Positions 16,819-25,032 of a DNA stretch of 64,000 nucleotides are shown here, one piece after another. The stretch lies in assembly GCF_902497785.1 (NCBI RefSeq), contig NZ_CABVHK010000013.1:1-64000 (forward strand), read 5' to 3'. Each line of letters starts with the position of its first letter. The first letter of the stretch is position 1. The DNA comes from Pseudomonas fluorescens (lineage in GTDB: Bacteria > Pseudomonadota > Gammaproteobacteria > Pseudomonadales > Pseudomonadaceae). A program made the translations under genes and the position numbers. A model generated the notes under the pieces. That model was not told where the DNA came from and did not search any database. It saw only the letters and a list, made by a program, of their open reading frames with translations.

Positions 16819-17621
16819 AATTGATTCTGGATGAACCGTTCAAGAGCCTTTGGGCCGGGCGCGATGCGTTCGCCGAAGTCGAAAGACTTGAGGGCGAGGT
16901 TTACCGGGAGCTGGAAGCGCGCCGCACCTTGCGTACCGAAGTGAATGGCCACGGTTATTTCGTCAAGATTCACCGTGGCATCGGCTGGAGTGAAATCTTC
17001 AAAAACCTGCTGACCGCCAAGTTGCCGGTGCTGGGCGCCGGGCAGGAGTGGAAGGCCATACAACGTCTGCACGAAGTCGGCGTTCCGACCATGACCGCTG
17101 TTGCCTACGGCGAGAAGGGCAGCAATCCGGCGGACCAGCACTCGTTCATCGTCACCGAAGAGCTGGCGCCGACCGTCAGTCTCGAAGACTTCAGTATCGA
17201 CTGGGTCAAGAACCCGCCGGAGCCAACACTCAAGCGTGCCCTGATCGCCGAAGTCGCGCGCATGACTGGCATGATGCACCGCGCCGGGGTCAATCACCGC
17301 GACTGCTACATTTGCCACTTCCTCCTGCACACCGACAAACCGGTGACGGCGGACGATTTCAAGCTCTCGGTCATCGACCTGCACCGCGCCCAGACCCGCC
17401 CGACGATCACCCAGCGCTGGCGCAACAAGGATCTGGCGGCCCTGTACTTTTCGGCGCTGGACATCGGCCTGACCCGGCGTGACAAACTGCGATTCCTCAA
17501 GGGTTATTTCCAGCGCCCCCTGCGCCAGGTCCTCGGCGAAGAAGCCGGTTTGCTTGCCTGGCTCGAAGGCAAGGCCGGCAAACTCTACGAACGAAAACAG
17601 CGATACGGGGATGCGCTCTAA
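16815..17621 (+). CDS. waaP: LPS core heptose I kinase
   Basis: 268 aa from the ATG at 16815 (MKLILDEPFKSLW), overlapping the waaG stop in ATGA. WaaP phosphorylates heptose I of the inner core, which in Pseudomonas is needed for outer-membrane integrity. It has a eukaryotic-like kinase fold: ATP-lysine candidate in FVKIHRGIGWSE (K51), catalytic loop NHRDCYICHF with D163, and metal-binding D188 in VIDLHRAQ. First of four consecutive kinase-fold genes. It overlaps the next gene by one base. Confidence 0.95.
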   Translation: MKLILDEPFKSLWAGRDAFAEVERLEGEVYRELEARRTLRTEVNGHGYFVKIHRGIGWSEIFKNLLTAKLPVLGAGQEWKAIQRLHEVGVPTMTAVAYGEKGSNPADQHSFIVTEELAPTVSLEDFSIDWVKNPPEPTLKRALIAEVARMTGMMHRAGVNHRDCYICHFLLHTDKPVTADDFKLSVIDLHRAQTRPTITQRWRNKDLAALYFSALDIGLTRRDKLRFLKGYFQRPLRQVLGEEAGLLAWLEGKAGKLYERKQRYGDAL

Positions 17622-18355
17622 TGTCTGGTTGGACACTGGAACCTGCCTACAGCGATCTGGCTGAGGATTTCGGCAGCCTCGAAGCGGTGTTTGCCCTTCA
17701 AGGCGAGCAGTTGACCCGTGACCCGTTGTCCGAAGTCGTCCGGGTTCAGCGCAAAGGCGTCAACTATTACGTCAAGCGCTACGTCGGCGCGGGTAAAGGC
17801 CTGCGCCGCTACCTGGGCAAACCCCGGGTAAAAGCCGAGTGGCAGAACCTCAAGCGTTTTGCCAAGTGGGGCATTCCCACCGCTGAGGTGGTGGCCTGGG
17901 GTCTGGAGCGGCGTGGCGCGACCTATGATCGCGGTGCGCTGATCACCCGTGAGCTGCCCAATACCGAAGACTTGAATGCCTTGGCTGAGCGGCGAGACCC
18001 GAAACTGACGGATCGCGCCTGGGTCGATCACGTCAGTCAACAGTTGGCCGGTTTTACCCGGACCATGCACGACCACCGCTTCACCCATAACGATTTGAAA
18101 TGGCGCAATCTGTTGATCGACGATCAGGCGCAACTGTTCCTGATCGATTGCCCTAACGGTGATTTCTGGCGCGGCTTCTGGCTCAAATATCGCATCACCA
18201 AAGACCTGGCGTGCCTGGACAAAGTGGCCAAATATCACTTGTCGGCCACCCAGCGCCTGCGCTTTTACCTGCAATACCGCCAACGGACCCGGCTCAATGC
18301 CGCCGATAAAAAACGGATTCGGCACGTGGTGAGATTCTTCGAGGGACGCGAATGA
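17621..18355 (+). CDS. wapP: LPS core kinase, WapP-like
   Basis: 244 aa, kinase-like fold of the Kdo/WaaP superfamily. Visible features are the ATP-lysine region NYYVKRYVGAGKG, the catalytic loop THNDLKWRNLLID with its Asp and Asn, and the DFG-like LIDCPNGDFWRG. In P. aeruginosa the gene right after waaP (PA5008, wapP) is assigned to inner-core phosphorylation; the assignment here rests on position and family. Coupled to its neighbours by overlaps of one and four bases. Confidence 0.85.
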   Translation: MSGWTLEPAYSDLAEDFGSLEAVFALQGEQLTRDPLSEVVRVQRKGVNYYVKRYVGAGKGLRRYLGKPRVKAEWQNLKRFAKWGIPTAEVVAWGLERRGATYDRGALITRELPNTEDLNALAERRDPKLTDRAWVDHVSQQLAGFTRTMHDHRFTHNDLKWRNLLIDDQAQLFLIDCPNGDFWRGFWLKYRITKDLACLDKVAKYHLSATQRLRFYLQYRQRTRLNAADKKRIRHVVRFFEGRE

Positions 18356-19104
18356 CTGATTTTCTGGCCGCTGACGACCGTGCGCTACTGGAGCGTCACG
18401 GTCTCGGCAACTTCGATGCACTCTGGGCCCGGCAGCTCGAGGCGGTGGATGAACCCAACACTGCGCGCGGCGGCTGGAGCAGTGTGTTTCGGCTGGATCT
18501 CGAAGGTCACGGTTTTTACCTCAAGCGCCAAAGCAACTATCAGATGCACACCTTGCATGCACCCTTTGGCGAGCCCAGTTTCGCCCGGGAATTTCGCAAC
18601 ATCAGCCGTTATGAAAAGCTTGGTGTTCCGGCGCTGAAGGCGGCGTTCTTCGGTGAGCGCAAGGTCGATGGCGAAGTGCGGGCGATTCTGCTGACCCGCG
18701 CGCTGGACGGCTGGGACGACCTGGATTCGCTGTTAAAGCGCTGGTCAGACCTGAGCCCGGCGCAGCACTCGGCCATTTTGCAGGCGTGCGGGCAACTGGC
18801 TCGGCGTCTGCACGGCGCACGTCAGGTGCACGGATGTTTCTACCCCAAACACATTTTCCTGCAGGCCACCGGCGACGGTTACGCCGCTCAACTGATCGAC
18901 CTGGAAAAAACCCGGCCGCTGCTGTTCGGTCGGCGTGACCGGGTCAAGGATCTGGAACCCTTGACCCGCCGCGCACCCCAGTGGAGCGAGGCGCAGTTGC
19001 GCGAGTTGTTGGCGACCTATCTTGATCAGGCGCGGGACAGTTCGCTGGTCGACAGCTGGCTGACGCGTTTGACCGCGCGACGCAGTTACAAGAGGGCGAG
19101 CTGA
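18352..19104 (+). CDS. InaA/Kdo-family kinase-like protein, third in series
   Basis: 250 aa. Lipopolysaccharide kinase (InaA-type) family. The ATP-lysine region GFYLKRQSNYQ and the metal-site-like LIDLEKTRP are visible. The expected catalytic loop HxDxxxxN reads HGCFYPKHIF, so Asp is replaced by Cys and Asn by His or Ile. I believe similar sequences occur in other InaA-like proteins, so this may be a family trait rather than damage. It corresponds by position to PA5007. A role in core phosphorylation is inferred from context. ATGA overlap upstream and one-base overlap downstream. Confidence 0.8.
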   Translation: MTDFLAADDRALLERHGLGNFDALWARQLEAVDEPNTARGGWSSVFRLDLEGHGFYLKRQSNYQMHTLHAPFGEPSFAREFRNISRYEKLGVPALKAAFFGERKVDGEVRAILLTRALDGWDDLDSLLKRWSDLSPAQHSAILQACGQLARRLHGARQVHGCFYPKHIFLQATGDGYAAQLIDLEKTRPLLFGRRDRVKDLEPLTRRAPQWSEAQLRELLATYLDQARDSSLVDSWLTRLTARRSYKRAS

Positions 19105-20555
19105 TGCGTTTGTCCGAACTTAAAAGCGCGGGTCGCAACCCGGGCTTGCCGCTGAGCGTATCGCTGGCGGACGCCGCCGGACCTGCTCAATTGCAGTTGC
19201 TGAGCCTGTTGCGGGTGTTGCCGGGTCAGCGTTATGTCGGTGCCGGCGTCTGGCGTGGCCGGCCGGTGCTGGCCAAATTATTGGTCGGCAACAAGGCGGC
19301 GCGGCATTTTCAGCGGGAGTTGGACGGTGTGCGTCTGCTCGCTTCCCAAGGGCTGACCACGCCACAGCTGCTTGCCGATGGCCTGAAAGAGGGCGAGGGT
19401 GGTTGGCTGCTGTTCGATTTTCTCGAGGGCGCCGAGAGCCTCGGTGACACCTGGAAGCAGGTCGAGCATTTGCCGGTGCTCTCCGATGGGCAAGGGGCCG
19501 TTCTGGCCGAGGCGTTGGGCGCCATCGGCCAGATGCATCGCAAGGGGCTGTGGCAGGAAGACTTGCACCTCGATAACTTGCTGCGTCAGCGCGGTCGGCT
19601 GTATTTAATCGACGGTGCCGGAATCTGCGCGGAAACCCCGGGCAAGCCGCTGTCGCGGCAGAAAGTCCTGGAAAATCTCGGCGTGTTTTTCGCCCAGTTG
19701 CCCAAGTCGCTGGAGCCTTTCACCGAAGAATTGCTGGTGTATTACCTGTTGAGCAATGGCGAGCATGCCTTGCCGATGGAGGCGTTGCAGAAGCAAATCG
19801 ACAAGGTGCGCAGCTGGCGCCTCAAGGACTTTCTGATCAAGGTCGGCCGCGAATGCACGTTGTTCAGCGTGCAGCGTGGCGCGTTCGGGTTGCGCGCGAT
19901 TCGTCGCGAGGAAGAGGCGGCCATGCTGCCGGTGCTGGAGCAGGCTGATGGACTGCTTGATCGGGGGCATCTGTACAAGACCGGCGGCACGGCGACTGTC
20001 GGCCTGGTCGAAGCAGCCGGCCGCGCGCTGGTGATCAAACGCTACAACATCAAAGGGTTTGCCCACTGGCTCACGCGCTTCTGGCGCCCGACACGCGCCT
20101 GGCACTCGTGGCGTGAAGGCAATCGGCTGGCATTCCTCGGGATCGCCACGCCGACCCCGTTGGCACTGCTGGAGAAGCGTTTTCTTGGGTTGCGTGGTCG
20201 GGCTTATTTGGTCACCGAGCACCTGCCGGGGCCGGACATCATCGAACGGTTTGCGCCGTACATTGAGAGCGGTGAAGCGCCGGAGACTGAGCTGGTGGCG
20301 CTGGATCATCTGTTTGCGCAACTGATTCGCGAGCGCATCAGCCACGGCGATTTCAAGGGCCACAACCTGTTCTGGGACCGGGATCGCTGGGCGTTGATCG
20401 ACCTCGATTCGATGCGCCAGCACGCTTCACCCGGCAGCTTCGCCCCGGCGTATGCGCGAGACCGGGCGCGCTTCATGCGTAACTGGCCGGAGAGCAGTGC
20501 GCTGTATCAGGTCATTGATCAGCGGCTCCCTAAAGATATCTCCAGCGCAGTCTGA
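19104..20555 (+). CDS. Tandem double kinase-domain LPS core protein
   Basis: 483 aa, about twice the length of its neighbours, with two kinase-like modules. Module 1 (about 40-220) has AKLLVGNKAARHFQRE, the loop EDLHLDNLL (D153, N158) and LIDGAG (D170). Module 2 (about 285-470) has VIKRYNIKGF, the loop HGDFKGHNLFW (D416, N421) and LIDLDSM (D433). Both keep plausible catalytic residues. By position it matches PA5006. Probably cytoplasmic and probably acts on LPS core heptose or Kdo, but its substrate is unknown to me. Last gene of the first half of the operon; a REP pair follows. Confidence 0.85.
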   Translation: MRLSELKSAGRNPGLPLSVSLADAAGPAQLQLLSLLRVLPGQRYVGAGVWRGRPVLAKLLVGNKAARHFQRELDGVRLLASQGLTTPQLLADGLKEGEGGWLLFDFLEGAESLGDTWKQVEHLPVLSDGQGAVLAEALGAIGQMHRKGLWQEDLHLDNLLRQRGRLYLIDGAGICAETPGKPLSRQKVLENLGVFFAQLPKSLEPFTEELLVYYLLSNGEHALPMEALQKQIDKVRSWRLKDFLIKVGRECTLFSVQRGAFGLRAIRREEEAAMLPVLEQADGLLDRGHLYKTGGTATVGLVEAAGRALVIKRYNIKGFAHWLTRFWRPTRAWHSWREGNRLAFLGIATPTPLALLEKRFLGLRGRAYLVTEHLPGPDIIERFAPYIESGEAPETELVALDHLFAQLIRERISHGDFKGHNLFWDRDRWALIDLDSMRQHASPGSFAPAYARDRARFMRNWPESSALYQVIDQRLPKDISSAV

Positions 20556-20572
20556 ATCGTCTTCGTCGGAAC

Positions 20573-20626
20573 GCCGCTCCCACAGGGAAATGCATTTCAA
20601 ATGTGGGAGCGAGCCTGCTCGCGAGA
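20573..20626. repeat. REP pair after the kinase series
   Basis: CCGCTCCCACAGGG faces ATGTGGGAGCGAGCCTGCTCGCGA. The left arm is truncated. It is placed where the first half of the LPS operon ends, so it may mark the 3' end of that transcript. Confidence 0.7.
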
Positions 20627-20760
20627 GGCCAGAGCAGCCACCGCAGCTTTAGGGACAGGTTCTTGAGAAGCGTCCTACACGATCTCCGGAGCCCATGAAC
20701 TGGGCCCTAACCCGTCACGATGCTAGTTTGCCTGACCACTGCGGAGGGCAAATCTTGACG

Positions 20761-21090
20761 ATGAAAACGGCTGTCATGCTTGGCGTGTGTTCAATAGCGT
20801 TGTCCGGCTGCGGGACGGCCGTCACGGTCCTGCAAACTGACGAAGACGCCGTTCGCGGTCTCAGAAAGCAAAAGACCTACTGCCAATCCATTCCACGCAT
20901 CTACAGCGGCCTCGCCTACGATTTCTGCGTGCTGAACGCGCCACCCGACCCCACTGGGGTCCTCGTACCCCTCCTCTTGCTGGATCTGGCATTGTCCGGC
21001 GCGCTGGACACCGTGGCCTTGCCGTACACGATTTACCGGCAGGGCGTGGATGGCAATATCAGGATTTACTTCAGGTCGGGTCGCAGATGA
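20761..21090 (+). CDS. YceK/YidQ-family lipoprotein
   Basis: 109 aa from the ATG at 20761 (MKTAVMLGVCSIALSGCG); an upstream in-frame ATG at 20695 would put 22 unlikely residues before the signal peptide. The lipobox LSGC gives lipidation at Cys18, so the mature protein is about 92 aa. The pattern of conserved Cys residues and the C-terminal VALPYTIYRQ resemble the YceK/YidQ (DUF1375) family, whose function is not established. GC and codon choice look slightly different from the flanking LPS genes. It splits the kinase genes from the carbamoyltransferase gene. Confidence 0.8.
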   Translation: MKTAVMLGVCSIALSGCGTAVTVLQTDEDAVRGLRKQKTYCQSIPRIYSGLAYDFCVLNAPPDPTGVLVPLLLLDLALSGALDTVALPYTIYRQGVDGNIRIYFRSGRR

Positions 21091-21164
21091 TCCGGGCTAC
21101 CCTCGTCTCTCGTGAACAACTTTATGGTGCTGATAACCGTAAGGGTCATTCCCGCCATGTTTAC

Positions 21165-21254
21165 GCTATAATCCCGCCCTTTAGCTGTCTCTCGCCCCTT
21201 GCGAGGGCACATTCATTTTTGAGGCGCGTAGCGCCTGCATGCAGACTTAAGAGG
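21165..21254 (+). promoter_or_regulatory. Promoter and leader of the second half of the LPS operon
   Basis: A perfect -10 hexamer TATAAT (21167-21172) is followed by CCCGCCCTTTAG. No consensus -35 stands at the right distance. The sequence strongly resembles the hldE start region at 33534. AAGAGG (21249-21254) is the ribosome-binding site for the GTG start at 21265. Confidence 0.6.
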
Positions 21255-21264
21255 CTAGACCCCT

Positions 21265-23022
21265 GTGGCATTGACGATTCTTGGCCTGTCCGGCGCCCTT
21301 AGCCATGATCCTTCCGCAGCCTTGTACATCGACGGCAAGCTGGTCGCGGCGGCTGAGGAAGAGCGCTTTGTGCGCGATAAACATGCAAAGAACCGCATGC
21401 CTTACGAATCGGCCAAGTTCTGCCTCGAGCAGGCAGGCATCAAGCCGTCCGACGTTGACGTGGTCGCCATCCCGTTCGCCCCGATCAGCCTGTTCGGCAA
21501 GGCGCGCTGGCATTACGCCAAGCGTTATTGGTACGCGCCGGACCGCGCGCTCGACGCGATTCTGATGGGCAACCGCCGCTACAAGCGCTATCGCAACAAG
21601 ATTGTCTGGTGCCTTGAGCAACTGGGTTTCGATCCGAAGAAAATCAAGATCGAGCCGGTCGAGCACCACTTGGCCCACGCTTCCAGCGCTTACCACTGCT
21701 CCGGTTTCAAAGAGAAAACCGCGATCCTCGGGATCGATGGCAAAGGTGAATATGCCACGACCTTCTTCGGTTACGGCGAAAACGGCAAGATCCACAAGAT
21801 CAAGGAATTCTTCGACCCGGACTCCCTCGGCGGCCTGTACGGTGCGATCACCGAGTTTCTCGGTTTCGAGATGCTGGACGGCGAGTTCAAGGTCATGGGC
21901 ATGGCGCCGTATGGCGATGCTTCGAAATACGATTTTTCGCGTCTGGCCTCGTTCGAGAATGGCGAACTGGTGATCAACACCGATTACGCCAACGTCATCG
22001 GCCTGCGCCGTTATAAAGAGAAGGGCAAAGGTTTCTACTTCTCGCCAAAGCTGATCGAGTGGCTGGGGCCCAAGCGCGAAGGCGACATCGCCGACGAGCC
22101 GTACATCCACTACGCCGCCAGCATGCAAGCGCTGTTCGAAAAGATCTCGCTGCAGATGATCGACCATTACCTGGGCGACGTGCTCAAGGAAACCGGCAAG
22201 CTGGCCTTCGCTGGCGGCTGCGCGTTGAACGTCAAGCTGAACCAGAAGATCATCGCCCGCGACGACGTCAAAGAACTGTTCGTCCAGCCGGCGTCCGGCG
22301 ATGCCGGTACTGCGGTGGGCGCGGCGGCTTATGTATCTCACGCCCGTGGCGTGCCGGTCGAGAAGATGGAACACGTCTACCTCGGCCCGTCGTACACCAA
22401 CGAAGACGTACTGGCAGCCTGTGCCCGCCACCCGAGCAAGCCGGTCTGGCGCAAGCTCGAGAACATGCCGGAAAACATCGCCAAGATCATGGTCGACGGC
22501 AACCCGGTTGCCTGGTTCCAGGGCCGTATGGAGTTTGGTCCGCGTGCCTTGGGCGGTCGTTCGATCATCGGTTGCCCGAGCGCGACCGGCGTGGCTGACC
22601 GCATCAACCACCAGATCAAGTTCCGCGAGCGCTGGAGGCCTTTCTGCCCGTCGATGCTCGACACCGTTGCACCGCAGATGATCAAGATCGATCACCCGGC
22701 GCCGTTCATGACGTTCACGTTTGAAGTGGCCGAAGAGTGGAAGACCCGCGTGCCGGAAGTCGTCCATGAAGATGGCACGTCCCGGGCCCAGGTGCTCAAG
22801 CGCGAGTACAACCCGCGCTACTACGACATGATGAAAGCGCTGGAAGTCCTGACCGGCAATGGCGTGTCGCTGAACACCTCGCTCAACCGTCGTGGCGAGC
22901 CGATGATCTGCTCGCCGACGGACGCACTGAACATGTTCTTCGGATCCGACCTACAGTATTTGATCATGGAAGACATTCTTGTGGTCAAAGAGGGCGCGGA
23001 CGCATATGACACGCTCGGCTGA
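21265..23022 (+). CDS. wapO: LPS core carbamoyltransferase, NodU/CmcH type
   Basis: 585 aa, starting at GTG 21265. Carbamoyltransferase of the NodU/TobZ family: carbamoyl phosphate and ATP give a carbamoyl-adenylate that is transferred to a sugar hydroxyl. The N-terminal Kae1-like part has SHDPSAAL and the metal-binding motif HHLAHASSAYH (about 133-143); the C-terminal Sua5-like part has FGPRALGGRSI. In P. aeruginosa the homologue (PA5005) adds the O-carbamoyl group on heptose II. It overlaps the next gene by 17 bases. Confidence 0.9.
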   Translation: MALTILGLSGALSHDPSAALYIDGKLVAAAEEERFVRDKHAKNRMPYESAKFCLEQAGIKPSDVDVVAIPFAPISLFGKARWHYAKRYWYAPDRALDAILMGNRRYKRYRNKIVWCLEQLGFDPKKIKIEPVEHHLAHASSAYHCSGFKEKTAILGIDGKGEYATTFFGYGENGKIHKIKEFFDPDSLGGLYGAITEFLGFEMLDGEFKVMGMAPYGDASKYDFSRLASFENGELVINTDYANVIGLRRYKEKGKGFYFSPKLIEWLGPKREGDIADEPYIHYAASMQALFEKISLQMIDHYLGDVLKETGKLAFAGGCALNVKLNQKIIARDDVKELFVQPASGDAGTAVGAAAYVSHARGVPVEKMEHVYLGPSYTNEDVLAACARHPSKPVWRKLENMPENIAKIMVDGNPVAWFQGRMEFGPRALGGRSIIGCPSATGVADRINHQIKFRERWRPFCPSMLDTVAPQMIKIDHPAPFMTFTFEVAEEWKTRVPEVVHEDGTSRAQVLKREYNPRYYDMMKALEVLTGNGVSLNTSLNRRGEPMICSPTDALNMFFGSDLQYLIMEDILVVKEGADAYDTLG

Positions 23023-24136
23023 ACGCCACGTGCTGCAGTTCTGTCACGGCTATGACGGGCCGTTTCTGGACTGCGCCCGGCAATACGCCAGCCTGTTCGC
23101 GGGGACCGGGTATCGAGTGACCACGGTGTTTCTCACCGGAGCCGCCGATGCCAGGGTGGCCGCGAGCTGCGCGTCCGACGAAGTGCTGTTCATGGAGTAC
23201 AGCTCCAGGGCCATTCGTGGCTTGAAGCTGGGCGCCATCGGCGATCTGCGCAAGATCGCCGCGTCGCGTAATTTCAGTTTCTGCATCGCCCATCGGTTCA
23301 AGCCGATCTACATCGCTTTGCTGGGCACTTCGCTGCCGGTGATCGGTGTGCATCACGCGTTTGATGACTACGAGCGCGTCAACCGCAGGCTTTTTGCGCA
23401 GTTTTTCCACAAGCGCCTGAGCCTGCTGGGTGTCTCCGATGCCGTGCGTGACGACATTCGCAAGTGCTTGCCCAAATGGCCGGCCGCACGCATTCAAACG
23501 CTGCATAACCGCATCAATGTGGACGCGTTGCGCGACAGCCAGGTCTCCGTTCGCGATGCCCGGGCAACCTTGGGCTTATCGATGGATGCCTGGGTCGTCG
23601 GCAATGTCGGGCGGCTGCATCCGGATAAGGATCAGGCCACCTTGCTGGAAGGTTTTGCCGCTGCCTTGCCGGGCTTGCCGGCCAACAGTCAGTTGGTGAT
23701 TTTGGGCATTGGTCGGCTGGAACAGGACCTCAAGGATCGCGCTCGAGAGTTGGGCATCGGTGATCGCGTGTTCTTCCTCGGACAAGTGGCCGAAGCCAGG
23801 CGCTATTTCCGCGCCTTCGATGTGTTTGCCCTGAGCTCCGATCACGAACCGTTCGGAATGGTGCTGCTGGAGGCCATGGCCGCGGGTGTGCCGTTGCTCG
23901 CGACTGCCTGTGGTGGCGCCAGGGAAGTGGTCGAAGGTGTCGGTATTCTGTTTCCCCTGGGCGATGCAGAGCATCTGGCTCAAGGGCTGCAACACTTGGC
24001 TGCGATGGACGATCAGCAGCGTCACCAGTGTGCTGAGTTGATGCTTGATCGCTTGCAGGAACGCTTCTCCGATCGCGCGGTGCGCGATGTTTTCTGGCGT
24101 TTGCCCAACGTTTCCGAACTGGCGTCGAGGAGCTGA
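23006..24136 (+). CDS. wapH: LPS core glycosyltransferase, family 4 (WapH-like)
   Basis: 376 aa from the ATG at 23006 (MTRSAERHVLQFCHGYDG), inside the end of the carbamoyltransferase gene. GT-B fold: the C-terminal half has GNVGRLHPDKDQATLLEGF and the donor-site glutamates in EPFGMVLLEAMAAGVPLL. By position it corresponds to PA5004, an outer-core glycosyltransferase; the sugar it adds cannot be told from sequence. It overlaps the next gene by one base (TGATG). Confidence 0.85.
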   Translation: MTRSAERHVLQFCHGYDGPFLDCARQYASLFAGTGYRVTTVFLTGAADARVAASCASDEVLFMEYSSRAIRGLKLGAIGDLRKIAASRNFSFCIAHRFKPIYIALLGTSLPVIGVHHAFDDYERVNRRLFAQFFHKRLSLLGVSDAVRDDIRKCLPKWPAARIQTLHNRINVDALRDSQVSVRDARATLGLSMDAWVVGNVGRLHPDKDQATLLEGFAAALPGLPANSQLVILGIGRLEQDLKDRARELGIGDRVFFLGQVAEARRYFRAFDVFALSSDHEPFGMVLLEAMAAGVPLLATACGGAREVVEGVGILFPLGDAEHLAQGLQHLAAMDDQQRHQCAELMLDRLQERFSDRAVRDVFWRLPNVSELASRS

Positions 24137-25032
24137 TGCTCAACCGACTTCAAGGCTGGCGCGAACGTGGCTGGACGGTGGTCGACGACTCGGTGTATGC
24201 CGAGGCCTGGCACCGATATGGCGGCAGTGTGGCGACTCATCCGATGGTAGTCGAGCGATTGGCGCGTTTGGCCGACATCCCGGTGCGCTACCTGGCGTGG
24301 GCGCAAAACGGCCAAGTCCTGGCGGCGATTCCGACCTGGGGTCGCGACCTTGCGTTGTCCAAGGACGTGCTCAAGCGCAGCGGCAAAAAGGGTCTGTTCG
24401 ACCTTGGCAATGCCGAGATCATTCTGCCCGCTGCGGCTGATGCGCAGGCACCTCTGCGCCATCGTGCACGCTACCTGTCCGCATTGAATGAAGCCCGCTT
24501 CAGTGGCATTCGGTTGCAGGCCGAACAGTTGGCCATGGCCCGCACGCCCGAAGATTTATCGAAAAAATTTCGTTACAACCAGCGTCGCGAATTGCGCTTG
24601 CTGGAGGAGGCTGGCGGCGTGGTACGGCCGGTAAGCGAGTTCTCCAGTAGCGAACTGGCCGCCATCTACTGTGATTTGTTCAAGCGTCGCTGGGGTTTTC
24701 CGGCAACCGGCGCCGAGCGCATGGCCGAGGTGATCGAGTTACTGCGTGACTTGTTGATCGGCTCGGTGATTTTCCTCAACGATGCGCCCATCGCCATTCA
24801 ACTGGTGTATCGCGTCGAGGCGCCGCAGTGGGTCAGTGTCGAATACATCAACGGTGGCGTCGATCCCGAAACCCGTGAATTCAGCCCCGGCAGCGTCCTG
24901 AGTTTTCTCAATACCCAAAGCGCCTGGGAGCATGCACGTGCGCTGGACAAGCCCCTGCGCTTTTCCTTTGGTCGCGCCGACCGTGAATACAAGGACCGCT
25001 GGTGTAATCCTGTGCCGGTCTTCACCGTATGA
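24136..25032 (+). CDS. Mig-14-like protein, GNAT-type fold
   Basis: 298 aa. Family hallmarks: AWHRYGGSVATHPMVVERL near the N-terminus, KFRYNQRRELRLLEEAGG in the middle, YINGGVDPETREFSPGSVL near the C-terminus. Mig-14 of Salmonella and the P. aeruginosa homologue (PA5003) are linked to resistance to cationic antimicrobial peptides. The fold resembles peptidyl or aminoacyl transferases of the GNAT type, and the position inside an LPS operon suggests core or lipid modification. Biochemistry is not established. Overlaps both neighbours. Confidence 0.88.
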   Translation: MLNRLQGWRERGWTVVDDSVYAEAWHRYGGSVATHPMVVERLARLADIPVRYLAWAQNGQVLAAIPTWGRDLALSKDVLKRSGKKGLFDLGNAEIILPAAADAQAPLRHRARYLSALNEARFSGIRLQAEQLAMARTPEDLSKKFRYNQRRELRLLEEAGGVVRPVSEFSSSELAAIYCDLFKRRWGFPATGAERMAEVIELLRDLLIGSVIFLNDAPIAIQLVYRVEAPQWVSVEYINGGVDPETREFSPGSVLSFLNTQSAWEHARALDKPLRFSFGRADREYKDRWCNPVPVFTV

